This document shows, piece by piece, positions 38,761-49,638 of a stretch of DNA of 64,000 bases (within the stretch, counting starts at the first letter, position 1; the number at the start of each line of letters is the position of its first letter). The stretch spans positions 24,779,001 to 24,843,000 of the forward strand of contig NC_133064.1 in assembly GCF_048771995.1 (NCBI RefSeq), in the 5' to 3' direction. The position numbers and the translations under genes are program-made. Below the pieces are notes generated by a model that had not been told where the DNA came from, did not search any database, and was given only the letters and a program-made list of their open reading frames with translations. This stretch comes from Taeniopygia guttata (Eukaryota; Chordata; Aves; Passeriformes; Estrildidae).

Positions 38761-39700
38761 GGAGTTGTGAGAAATTACCCTCACTTTGAAAAATTTTAAA
38801 GGTTTATTAAACCTTAACAAAATACAACAAAGGACTGAATACGGAAAAAATAACAGCACGCTGGGAGTTTGTGACCAGCTGCCATGAGCTCATTCACAAA
38901 ATGGCAGCCCTGTCTTTTATACCCCTGGCATTGCATCAGGCAACCCTGGCCCCTCCCAAAGTCTTTCAGTCAACTTCCTCTTCGTTGTCCACTGGTGGAG
39001 ACTACTTTCTTGCAACTTGATTGGAGGTCAGCCTTCCCTGACAGCCAAGGCTGTCTGATGGCAACAATACTGGGTGGGGGGGCAGGGAACAGAGGATGTC
39101 CAAACAAACAATAACATCAATAAAACTTATCATACACAAAATATTCATCTCTTAATTGCGAGAGCTAATCAACATATTACCCATCTATAACAGAGTTGAT
39201 TGAAGAGCAGTCTTGATTGCATTCTGGATCAGCTGAGCCCTGAAACTTTTCCCTTCTGGTTACATTGCAGGCAGCAACTTGGGCTTATGTCAGGTACACT
39301 AAACATGAAGAGCCAGTGTATAGCTGGCTGTTGGTAGGTTGGTCATACCATGCAGTTGGAGAGCTTGGAGACACATATGTATCAGCATGGGTTTATATGT
39401 GTATATGCATCTGGGGGGGGGGGGGAAGAAAATACAAGCTCAAGTACATATTCAAGCCTATCCTAGTAGACTGTTTGTTCACATAATCTCAATGTATTTG
39501 TGTTTTCCTGACACATTGAAACCTTTTATTTGCATGTCCATCTTACTAACTCAATGCGCTTCTTTTTTTTCTTTTTTTTTTTTTGTTGTTTTACTTGATA
39601 ACAACTCCTCAGCACCTCTTTAAGTTGCTTTTTGTATTGTGTGTTGCACAACTTAGAAGTACTTATTTGTATCAGGAATTTTGAATGCTCTGTCTTCTCA
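38761..39700 (-). repeat. Possible antisense LTR fragment and low-complexity sequence
   Basis: Begins with AAAGGTTTATTAAACC (about 38801), like the reversed R region of other LTRs here, in a stretch containing several GGCAG- and CTTTTATACCC-type motifs. G-run near 39412 and T-runs near 39563-39584. Boundaries not resolved. Confidence 0.35.
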
Positions 39701-39705
39701 TTTCA

Positions 39706-39879
39706 GGAAGAATTTCTTCAGTGAAAGGGTGGTTAAGAATTGGAACAGGCTGCCCAGGGAAGTGGTGGAGTCACCATTCCTGGAGTTGTTCAAAAAACAA
39801 ATAAATGTGGCAGTTTGTGATATGGTTTAGTGGCCATGGTGGTACTCAGTCAAAGGTTGGACTTGATAATCTTGGAGGT
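39706..39879 (+). mobile_element. CR1 3' fragment
   Basis: Matches the CR1 3' end seen at 16120-16290: AAGAATTTCTTCAGTGAAAGGGT, CTGCCCAGGGAAGTGGTGGAGTCACC and GGTTGGACTTGAT. It is cut at TTGGAGGT by the LTR at 39880. Confidence 0.85.
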
Positions 39880-40359
39880 TGCTCTGGTTACAGGAGTAGG
39901 GTGCCAGTTTAGCACTATGTGGGTGTATTCTACTCCCTGAGGGATCATCTCTGCTAATGGGCCATAACAGACTCAATGGCACTAGCAGACTAGGCATCTG
40001 CAATGACTATCAAAGACTTCCAAAATATCCCATGACTCACAGTATTCATCCATTGTGAAGCTCCCTGCCCTGGAGGAAATACTGAGCATGCCCCACCCCG
40101 AACCTGAGCATATATAATTTTTGGGGTTGGGGACTTGCGGTCCACCACTTGATAGATCTGGAGGAGAACCAGAACTTCCAACAGGACAGCAACCATCACT
40201 GACCAACAGAATGCCAGGTTTGTGGGTTAAAACCAGTTTTCTGTGTATCATTGTATTTACTGAAATCTCTAAAGTAAATTGTAAATACAACCTGTAATCT
40301 TTCTCAAGGTAGTTGAATGGGGTTCATTTCTCCCACTGGTTTACTTTTAAACCAACACA
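39880..40359 (+). repeat. LTR inserted in CR1, followed by a primer-site-like block
   Basis: About 480 bp from TGCTCTGG to CCAACACA. It contains a TATATAA motif (about 40110). It is followed after 5 bases by TGGTGCCCAGTGTAGGG (40365-40381), which looks like a retroviral primer binding site, so this is a 5' LTR rather than a solo LTR. I could not name the tRNA. Confidence 0.6.
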
Positions 40360-40381
40360 TCTTTTGGTGCCCAGTGTAGGG

Positions 40382-40654
40382 CATGAGACAAGTCAGAATT
40401 ACAATTTTGTTCTAAGCATTTGTATATTGAGGTAGAGAAACTCCCTGATCATCATGTTGCTCAGTGTATTTACGTGGATGTTGTACCTAACCCTGTATAT
40501 ATTTCTGCATATGGAGAACTATTTGCCCATCATGATGCTCTTTTTAAGATCAGGGAGAGGAATCAAAACTGCTTTGTTGATATACTGTGTTTATGGCATG
40601 ATAACATCAGAGACAATGAGTTTCATTTGTAATGTATATTCGGTTTTGTTCGCC
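40382..40654 (+). other. Internal remnant downstream of the primer site
   Basis: Holds a short open frame (40420-40632, 70 codons) with no recognisable motif. Possibly the leader of the ERV that begins at 39880. Confidence 0.3.
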
Positions 40655-41633
40655 TGTCCTGGTCTGGACTGCCCTCTGAGGCCTCATTAATAATCCCACC
40701 CAGCTGTTGATATATGAATGCGAGACTCACAAGAGCAAAATGAACCTGTCTATTGCAGAGTTAAGACAGTACTTATAACCCTTAGTGTGAGAAACTTTCT
40801 GAGAATGGATGTGTGTCTTGGGGTGATTTATGATGATAGTCTATTCCCTGATCCTCTGCTTTATGCCCAAAAATGGTTGCTGTATCTTTAAGGTGGGTCC
40901 AGGGGAGGGGGAAGCATTGGGCCCTTTGGTGGGCTTTTTCAAAGCATCACTCCTTGGGTGTCCGGGGGTGCGATGTGGTCTGGATTTTTTTTGCTTGGCT
41001 AGCTTGGTTTTTGTTAGCCCAGGCAAGAAGATTTTTCTCTTCCCTGGCCTTGGAGAAAGCTGCAGCAGCAATTCTTTGACAACTTTTCAAGATGAACTGG
41101 ACAGTTTGTTTAGTCCAAGACCAGAGAAAACAGAACCTGCAGGACAGGGGTCACTCAGGATCCGTGGCCTCAAACCCTGGGAAAGCCAAACTGGGGAGAG
41201 AAAGCACACCAAGCCTAGCTGCTTCATCTGCTGGTGGAGAGGATGTCGACACCAGAGAGTCACCAGATTTTTCATCAGTTGCCCGAACTACTGTGTGAAG
41301 CTCTTGTTTGTTTGTTTGTTTGTTTTTTCCCTGAGACTGAAGCCATCTTCTACTGTGTGGTGTCAGCCAGTATTTTTTCCCTGGCATTTTGGGGTTTTGT
41401 TCTGGTGTGTGTGTGTGGGGTAAGGTCTGTCAGCTTAATATCTAGCATTTATTTAATTTTTTTCCCATGCCTTGTGGGCATTCTCTTTGTTAATAAACTG
41501 TTGGATTATTTTTCCACTTTCATCCACTCTAGTATTCATTTCCTATTGGTGGAAAGGGATTGTTGGAGCCCTTTTTAGAGGAGATGACTCATTCCAGAGT
41601 GTTTTCTCCAAAGTTTGTCTCTAAACTGAGACA
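40655..41633 (+). repeat. LTR related to the lineage L LTRs
   Basis: Starts TGTCCTGGTCTGG. Its last 190 bp parallel the end of the copy D LTR: GGGCATTCTC.TTGTTAATAAACTG, then TTCTCCAAAGTTTG.CTCTAAACTGAGACA beside TTTCCCCAAATTTGCCCTAAACTAGGACA. AATAAA near 41492. A GTTT array lies at about 41308-41326. No clear target duplication was seen. Confidence 0.6.
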
Positions 41634-42289
41634 ACATGCCAGTAGCCAAAACTGGGCCAATTATAAATGGTGTTAACACCTCTGTGATGACATATTTAAG
41701 AAGAAAATCAAAACAATGGTTGGTGGAGCAATTTTAATTCTAAAAGCTAGAGAAGAGGTGGAGGTGAGAACATGTGAGAGAAACAATATGCAGACACCAA
41801 AGTCAGTGAAGAAGGAGGGGGAGGAGGTGCTTTAGGTGCCAGAGTCAAGATTCCTCTGCAGGCCATGATGATGACCATGGTGAAGCAGGCTGTCCCCCTG
41901 CAGCCCATGGAGGTCCACGGGGAATGCAGAGAACCACCCGCAGCCCGTGGGGGAGGTGCCCATGCTGGAGCGGATAGATGCCTGGAGGAGGCTGTGATCC
42001 AGTGGGCGACCTGGTAGAGAGAGGGGCCCCTGCTCCCAGGCTGGAGCCACATGTCCTTGGAGGAGTGCATCCTGTGGAAGAGTGACTGACCCATGCCGTA
42101 GCAGTTTTGGGAGGACTGTCTGCCTGTGGGAGGAAATCATGTTGTAGCAGTTTGGGGAGGACTGCTGTTCGTGAGATTGGACCCACACTGGAGAAGTTCA
42201 AGTAGAACTGACTGCTGTGGGAGGGGACCCCACAGTGTAACAGGGGAATGACTTCTTTCCCTGAGCAGCATAAGAAAACCTTGGATTAG

Positions 42290-44273
42290 TGTGGTGGGTT
42301 CAGTGTTGGCTAATTACCAGTGCACTCACTAGAATATACTTACTCATTTTTTGCTGTGAGATAGGATTAGGAGAAAGGCAAAGTAGGCTGAAAACTTTAC
42401 AAGGATTTAAAAGAAAATTTATCAATAGTAATTAAAAGAAAGAGTAATAAGAATCAGAATAAAACTTTGAGAATACTTCTCGTCCCCCCACAACTTTTTC
42501 TTTCTTACAACATACAGAAACAATTTAGTTAGTTTAGGACTTCTAAAATATTCTTTTTTTAAGTTAGAGAGAGAAGTCCCTCTTGTTAATGTTATGGAGA
42601 CTTCTCCACAAGAAAACAGTTCTTTCATGGCTTTTAATTTTTCACGAATAGCAGCTGCCTGGGGAAATCTGCAATAGTGAAATCTCTCCTATTTTTTCAT
42701 AGTTTTTCTCACAACTGTGTCTATGGGCTATATCAACTTATGGGGTACTAGTTTAAAGATTAGCTGTTCAAGAGCAAAGGTTCTCTTAACATATCTTTGA
42801 AATCATCTTTATCTCTGGGAATAGAAGTCTTTTCTCTGAGGGTATAGAGTCTTCATCACTCTTCTTTCTTTTTCTGTTCAAACTTCTCATGGATCAGCTA
42901 CTTCAAGATATGCTTACTTTAGCATGGAGGCCTTTGTTCGATATCTACAATTTGAACACTTTCATCTCCTCATACTTTCATGTTATAGGAAAAAAAAGTC
43001 TGATGTATCAACTACATCCTTCTCCATAGCTTTACAAGAGGATTTCAGCCTAAAACTAAAGGCATCTCCTCATCCCTCTTATCTGGGACTTGACTTCTTC
43101 ACTAGGTTGGTGAGGGTCTTGGAACACAAGTCCTATGAGAAATGACTGAGGGAGCTGGGGTCGTTTAGCCTGGAGAAAAGGAGACTCAGAGGCGACCTTA
43201 TCACTCTCTACAACTTCCTGAAAGGTGGTTGTAGTCAAGTGAGGGTTGGTCTCTTTCACCAGGCAGCAACTGACAGAACAAGAGGACACAGTTTAAGATG
43301 CATCAAGGGAAATACAGGTTGGATATTAGGAAAAAGTTTTTTACAGAAACGGTGATAAAGTTCTGGAATGGTCTGCCCAGGGAGGTGGTGGAGTCACCAT
43401 CCTTGGATGTGTTTTAAAAAAGACTGGATGTAGCACTCAGTGCCATGGTTTAGTTGAGGTGTTAGGGCATGAGTTGGACTCGATGGTCTTTAAGGTCTCT
43501 TCCAACCTAGTCATTCTGTGAATTCTGTGAATTCTTCTTCATTGACTTCTGTGTTTTCATGTTGTTTCTTTACATGTCTGCACTTTTGTCCTGTTCTTTC
43601 ACTCGAGGGAGGATTGAAGCACTGAAAGAATTAATTTCTCGCCCAGGGCCTGCAGATGGTCACGTGACCCCAGCCGGGCTTAGTAGCTTGTGGTGGGAAA
43701 TGCGGCTGGGCTAGGGGGAGCGGCTAGGATTTCAGCAGCCATCACACCAGGGTTGATGGCTTCTCCTCTCCCCTGCCTGGTGGTTGTGGGTGAATCTAAC
43801 GGTGGTAGAATCATGGCCGAGCCGGCTCTGGCCTGGGGCTGCTCCTGGGGCCTGGCAGACCGGCTCGGCCCTGGACTGGCAGGGGGGAGCAGGGTTTAGT
43901 AGCAGCAAAAGTGTTAGCAATTAGCCACAACCCAGCCCAGCCTCAGCCCCACAGTCTTCTTTCCCCCTGCCTGACAGCCGATGGGGGCGGGGGGGTAGGG
44001 GGGGGGCAGCCCAGCAGGCGCCCTGTGGCAGGTGCCACCTGGCCCGGCCTCTATTCCCTCTTTGCTGACCAAAAAAGAAAGAGAAAATTCCCATGGTTTT
44101 TCGTTTTTTACATGACTATTTACAGAAGCATATCAGCTTTTTCAATAATTTAAAAAATTGTCAATTCTCAAAATTAATTACTGATTAGTATTTTTTATCA
44201 GACACAGAAGAAACTGCTAGCAGCTTCTCTTTGCATCACTTCCATGAGTACGTCCCATACAAACCTACCACAG
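42290..44273 (-). repeat. Insertion within the LTR, itself holding a CR1 tail
   Basis: Starts TGTGGTGGGTT and ends CTACCACA, i.e. roughly inverted TGTGGT ends, compatible with a minus-strand LTR element. It contains a CR1 fragment (43090-43540) and a GC-rich tract (43640-44060). No coding sequence was recognised. Exact ends and duplications unclear. Confidence 0.45.
43090..43540 (+). mobile_element. CR1 3' fragment
   Basis: Encodes the same C-terminal segment as 15889-16242 ([17 protein letters not shown]), followed by the CR1 3' UTR and two ATTCTGTGA units at about 43512-43535. Frames broken. Confidence 0.85.
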
Positions 44274-44579
44274 TGACCAACTGACCAAAACCCCCACCCT
44301 CTCTCTCACTTCGCTGTTGGTGGGAAGGAGGGAGGGGTTGGGGGTAAAAAGGTGCTTTTAAGGGCTTTTTTTCCCTCATTTTAGTCCTGTGATCTTGTTA
44401 GTAATAAATGCACTTTCTATCTCTAAGTCAAGGCAGTTTTGCCCTTGGAGTGTTTTCTCACGGTTCTTAACTCACAAACCCTTCGTTAAATTTTCTCTAC
44501 TCTGATTAGCTGTAGCAGGAGAGGATGAGTAAGCAGCTTTCATGGGTGCCTGGTGTTTGTCCAATGTCAAACCATGACA

Positions 44580-46324
44580 TCCACACAAACCAGAGCTGAG
44601 CCAGAAGGACAGCTGAAGTTGATAGCAGTTGCATCTGTTCAAAAAAGAAAATCCAAGACTAAATCAGTTTGCATAGTTAATGGTGAGGAAGAGGCAGGAC
44701 CTTTATATCTAGCAGAAGAGGCAGGTTTTATCCACCTTAATGATTTTGTGATTCAATTGCTATAAATGACCCTTGTTAAATGTGTTATATAATCTTTTGT
44801 TGTCTAATTTCATATTTCAAAACCTGCAAGTTTCTCTTAAGCCTGTAGTAGCATTCTGTGAGTACCACTGCCTGTTAATCATCAGTCTTTGGGCAATGAA
44901 AAGCAGTATCACATCTGCTTTTCACCACCTTTAAGAACAGAAATAGATGTAGCACAGCTTTTTGCAGTGTCTTTGATCTAGGCCCTCTTCACTGCTTGAA
45001 AGCTAATCCTGATCACTGGAACACGATCTCCTGACAGAAGGTTGTTTCTTTTCATCAGACCAGAAACTTTAAATGTATGGGCAAGTCTTTACAGAATCTT
45101 AGAGCTGTAGATTAAAAAAAAAAAAAAAAAAAAAATTCCAGATTTGTGTCCAGCTAATACCAGCTAATATGCATTAGGAGGCGACTCCTGTTTCTTTTTC
45201 CTAAAGTGTGTGCTAGCCTTTTCTAGGGCTGTCATAGTTCTGCATTTGTTTTGAGATATATCTTGTTCATTGTATTGTCCAAACCAATGCTCAGTGTTCA
45301 CATCTTTAAATTCAGAAACCAGGTTATGTTTCTGCAGGTATACTTAGGGCAGAGGGGGCTTGCTCAGTCTCAACAATCTGCAAGGGCGGCAGTGGGAGCC
45401 GGGAGGCGCTAAGGATGATGTGTAGATTAGTGAGGATGAAACAGGGGGAAATGTTCATAGTGTACAACCTGAGTGAGACCAGTTAGGAGTTGTGGGCTAG
45501 GAGGCATTAGGGGTTAGAAAAGGTCCTGTCGTCCACTCAGGCATCTCTGAGCAAGACCCTTCTTTTCAAGCAGGGGTGCACATAAGGAGCTGCTCTCTTC
45601 TCACTTGTTCCTTCATGCTGTCCTCCTCCTCCCTTTCACCATTAGAAACCTGTAAGGATTGACATGTCCTTGGCAGCAATGAATGTCTGCTCAGCATTTT
45701 GCTCATGTAGATTCAAATACAAGGACTCTAAGCTATGGAGAAGTGTTTTAAGAAAATTTGAGATGAAATGTGGTATGTTATTGTTAGTAATGCTGTTTGC
45801 AAGGTTGTTTAAACAACTTATTTTTTTTCCTAGAAATCACTAAACTAAGTCTTGCCAACTTCAGTAGATACTGTACTAATTAAAATGACATTTTAGAACA
45901 AATTAGCATTGTTTTTTAAATAAAACACATTGGGTTTTTTATGTGTGCTTTGGCAAGGTTCTTTGACAGGCTTAAAATAAGCTAAATTTTTCCTTCTATT
46001 AAGTTATTTTAAGGTTGATTGTTTCACTAATAATTCAACACTTCATTTAAGGCACTTCAAAAACACAAGCAAATTTGTGCTTAAGCATATGTATAAGCTC
46101 TTGTCATACATTGCTGACTTCCAGTTGTAGTCTGCCTAGGTTTTAAAGGAAATTCCAGTTTAAGATCAGTATATGCATTAAGAGAGCGGTATTACTGGTT
46201 TCAAGCTTCCCCCTTGAATTCCTTTCAGTAATTATAACATTTTCTATTTATCTTTTAATGACAAAAAAATGCACAATGCATTTAGTGGTTAATGGTTTAG
46301 TGTTTGTATTGAGTCTGACTGAAA
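44580..46324. other. Intronic sequence, no gene
   Basis: AT-rich with an A-run at about 45114-45135. Nothing else recognisable. Confidence 0.5.
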
Positions 46325-46899
46325 TGCAGTTCATTTTCCCTTAGCAGCCATCACAGTGCTGTGCTTTGTATTGGTAGCTGGAAAGGTACGGATTGCACAC
46401 CAGTGTGTTCTGGCTACTGATGAGCAGCGTTGGCACAGCATTAGCACTGTCTCTCTAAGATTCCCCCCCCCCCCCATCAAGGGGCTGGGAATGGGCAAGA
46501 TCCCAGAAGGAGGCACAACTAGACCAGCTGACCCAAATTAACCAAAGGGATATTGTTACAGTGAGCTCATGGGCACCCTGTGCCCCCCTTCCCCGGGACC
46601 CTGTGACTCTGATCAAGATAACCCCTGGATCCTCCTTCCTGCCCCAACGGGGTTGGCGGAGAGCCAGGAGTGCCCACCCTGTCCAAAACCTATATAGACC
46701 CCTGAGATTTCCTGTTCTTCCTCTTTTGCCCCGCTCTCCCATAGACACCACAGAATAAAGAGAGCTGTACCAACCAACACCCTGGGGTAAGAGCCTCTTT
46801 TGAATATTTTTCCCTCTCCTGAAATTCCTCCCCTCACAGCCCCTTATCTCTGAGCTAGTCAGATTCTTCCGGGGGCTGCGTGGAGGGGGGAAAACTACA
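46325..46899 (+). repeat. 5' LTR of the E1 ERVK-type provirus
   Basis: Ends ACTACA at 46899, two bases before a primer binding site. TATATA lies at 46691-46696 and AATAAA at 46754-46759. The 3' half matches the fragment at 8431-8730. The left boundary is less sure; I chose the TG near 46325 because homology to the general LTR pattern of the 30134 family (GATGAGCAG.G, ACCAAAGGGATATT) begins shortly after. Confidence 0.65.
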
Positions 46900-46901
46900 G
46901 T

Positions 46902-46917
46902 TGGCGCCCCAACGTGT
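46902..46917 (+). other. Primer binding site, tRNA-Lys-like, E1
   Basis: TGGCGCCCCAACGTGT, matching the tRNA-Lys(1,2)-type site with one extra C. It lies 2 nt after the LTR, as in retroviruses. Confidence 0.75.
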
Positions 46918-47448
46918 GCTGCCTCTGAGCCCATGAAGAAGCTGGACCCCCTATCTCAGTGGATTTCAATAGCTTTTGGGACAGTCAACTGCCCTAGTAC
47001 TCTAGCTGCCTTTAAAGGCTTTGAGTGACAGAGACAAGTCAGGGACCATGTCTGAGTACCCCAGGCGAGCCGGCTGGAGAGGGATCCCCAGAGGATTTCA
47101 CAGACGAACCCTGCAGTTCACAGTTTGGTGAGTTCTCCATTCGCGTCACCCCGGGACCACACCTGGCTGGGAGGAGTTACCATAGTGACTGCGGGGGGCT
47201 GCTTGCAAAAGGGGGTGCCAGGGACCCTCTGCTAGACAGCATGGAACCGGTGGGCTGAGAGTACCCACGTTTCAGGGGGGAGAAGTGATGGGAGAGAGGG
47301 TTGCAGCCGGTCCGGCCAGCGGTGGGACCGGTGCCCCTCCCCCTGCCCCCCCCCCCCTCCCGCTCGGATTTCCACGGAGGGAAATTCAAATAATTCGTGC
47401 TATGTTACTAACTCTGGAGGAGATTAGACCAGCGATACGATTAAAATA
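46918..47448 (+). other. E1 leader region
   Basis: Untranslated leader between primer site and gag start. GC-rich, with a C-run near 47345. The packaging signal would be expected here, but no specific structure was identified. Confidence 0.5.
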
Positions 47449-49220
47449 ATGGGTACAAAACTGTCGCTGGAACAAAAGAGCACACTAACATACCTTAGCA
47501 ATATTTTAAACAATGTATCATTCCCTAACAAGCTTCTCCTGCGTTTTGTATGCTGGCTAAAAGCAGAAATACCAAATTTCACTGTGCAAGAACTGAATTC
47601 GCTTTCTTTTTGGGACCAAATTGGACAGATATTAACTTTAAAAGTCGAAAATGGTGAACATAAAGCTTCTTGATTTATGACAATATTTTTACAAGCACGA
47701 AAAAAGATTTTGGAAGCAGAAAAAAGCTTACAAACGCAGAACCACAGTTCGAATACTCCCTTTTCCCCCTCCTGCCCACCTCCTCAATATCCCAGCCCTG
47801 AAAACCCCTCACACACCCTTTATTCCCCTCTAACACCTTGCTTTTCTGAGAAATATAGTCCAGAGTTCGCCTCAGGGAGCACTGCAGTGTCTCTGGAGCA
47901 CACCCGGCAGGATAATGGCAGCGACCATGTGCTCGGACCAGCTCTGGCTCCCCAACCTCCCCCTCCCACTCACATCCCTTTTCTTCCCCCGCCCTCTTCC
48001 CCCGCCCTCTGCCCCCTCCTCCTCCCCCTCCTCCACCCCCTCTTCCAATGCCTTCCTATCTCCCACAGTTCCACCCCGCCCTCCTTATCAGTGCAGGCCC
48101 CCGTGTTGCCCTGGGAACAGGGGCGGGGCCGGCCCCTGCACTGCTCCCAGTCCCAGCGCTGACGACAGCAGAGGGGGGGCAGGGCACGGCAGCCCAGCCG
48201 CTCAGAGCAGGGGCGGGACCCGAGTTTGCACCGCGGGGCAGGCAGCCCGAGGAGGGGAGTGCGAGCTGCCTCTCACCGGGGCTGGGGGGGGGTACTGGGG
48301 GGGACACAACCCTGCCTCTACCGAGGAATCTATACCATCTGTAGCACCAGTTGTTTATTTAGGAAGGAGAAACAGTAATAGAACATATCAACCACTACCA
48401 TATAGAGACAAAACTGAAATCTGTAAAGTTCAGAGAGAATTTGGGAGGTCCAGTGAGATTTTTAAAGGTATGATTAGGGCAACCTTCAATAAAAATGAAA
48501 TGGTACCGAAAGATATAACCGACTTGTTTAAATGTTTACTAACACCCTCTGAATATGAGATATGGGAAAATAAGTGGAAATTGGCTTTGGAAACAGTTTT
48601 GCAAGAAATACAACATACACCCAGTGAAGCCCTTGACAGCAATGGTCAGCCTATTACAATGCATCATTTATGTGGTACAGGGGACATACAATGTCCAGAA
48701 AAACAAACCAGACTGTTATCTAGATCGGTTTTAGAAAAAATCTGTAATGCTGCAGTAAAGACTTTGTATCAATTACCAGGAACTGAGGTTAAATGCAGCT
48801 ATATCAACATTAAGCAGTTTCCTTCTGAGAGTTTTTTTACAATTTGTGGATCGTTTGAGAAGCCAAGTTGAAAAACAGGTGCAAGACACCAGGGTACAAA
48901 CAGAGTTGATTAAAGAAATGGCTCAGAGGAATGCCAATGAGACCTGTCGTAGGATTCTTCTCAGCCTTCCTCTTGATCCAGCACCTAGTCTTGCCCAGAT
49001 GATTGAAGCCTGCGCTAGGAGAGCAGAGCTGCTTCACACTCCTGACAGTCATATGGCATCTGCAAAAATACAGCCTGCTGCATCAAGCCCAAGGAAGCAA
49101 CCTAGGTCATCACAACACCTTCAGCACATCATCTGCCTGCATTGCAAGAAACCAGGACACTTTGCCAAAAACTGTCCTCAAAACCAGAACCAGAGACAGA
49201 TCAACAAACAAAAAAACTGA
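47449..49220 (+). pseudogene. E1 gag (matrix, capsid, nucleocapsid), broken
   Basis: Begins MGTKLSLEQK, with Gly2 for myristoylation. The matrix part ends at an in-frame TGA (47671-47673) and resumes in the same frame. A proline-rich segment (about 47755-48110) follows, within which the frame shifts by one. The capsid (YRDKTEICKVQREFG... KLLL-type helices) occupies about 48320-48840. A second frame change falls at the T-run near 48834. The end codes for nucleocapsid with one clear zinc knuckle, CLHCKKPGHFAKNC (about 49134-49176). The gag stop is TGA 49218-49220. Two shifts and one stop make it inactive. Context: classic class II gag with pro in the -1 frame. Confidence 0.85.
49211..49217 (+). 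promoter_or_regulatory. -1 ribosomal frameshift site, A_AAA_AAC
   Basis: The heptamer sits in the gag frame (codons AAA 49212-49214 and AAC 49215-49217) directly before the gag TGA at 49218. The pro frame is exactly the -1 frame from here. Same heptamer type as used at gag-pro by betaretroviruses. A downstream pseudoknot was not worked out. Confidence 0.8.
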
Positions 49221-49638
49221 GTGCACAGCGCGTGCCCACTGCTACGCGCAAAGATATAAATATAACGGGACCCAAATGTGACAATGCCTCTCTCTTAACA
49301 AATAAGGGGGAGGGTGGAAACCATGGTGGGGGGGGAGAGAAAAATAAAAATGTAAAATGTATAACCAATAAGGTTTGGCAGCCACTAGGCCGGCCTCGCC
49401 TAGTGACTGCCAAAGGATTTCATTTCAGATCCACTGATTGGAAAGTTATTGTAGTGGACCTGTCAAAGAGCTCACAAGACCTGCAGGCGTACGATATGGA
49501 ACTGGACAGTGAGTATTTTGTTATTGGGGAAGCAGCATACACACCTCCAGAGACTGAAATAGTTCCCATGACTACAAAGGGAAAAATATCCAGCCTTATG
49601 CTGTTGGCACGTTTTTTGCACCCTCCATTCTATCTAGA
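49221..49638 (+). pseudogene. E1 pro, 5' part (dUTPase-like region)
   Basis: Open in the -1 frame from gag. The coding sequence leads to FYLD at 49634, where copy C is inserted. The right half resumes at 56395 with EKGQILAQALPIPV, similar to the C-terminal motif of retroviral dUTPases, so the interrupted domain is probably the dUTPase that precedes protease in betaretroviruses. The other dUTPase motifs are weak. Confidence 0.6.

Larger units (their letters stand above)
41640..44579 (+). repeat. LTR of the 20648 family, interrupted by a 2-kb insertion
   Basis: 41640-42280 and 44275-44579 align consecutively with the LTR at 20648-21665 (GGGCCAATTA, ACATATTTAAGAAGAAAATCAAAACAA, AACTGACC..AACCCCCAC, TGCACTTT.TA.CTCTAAGTCAA, and the end CCATGACA). 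The first ~140 bp of the LTR are missing on the left. About 2 kb between the two parts is foreign. Confidence 0.8.
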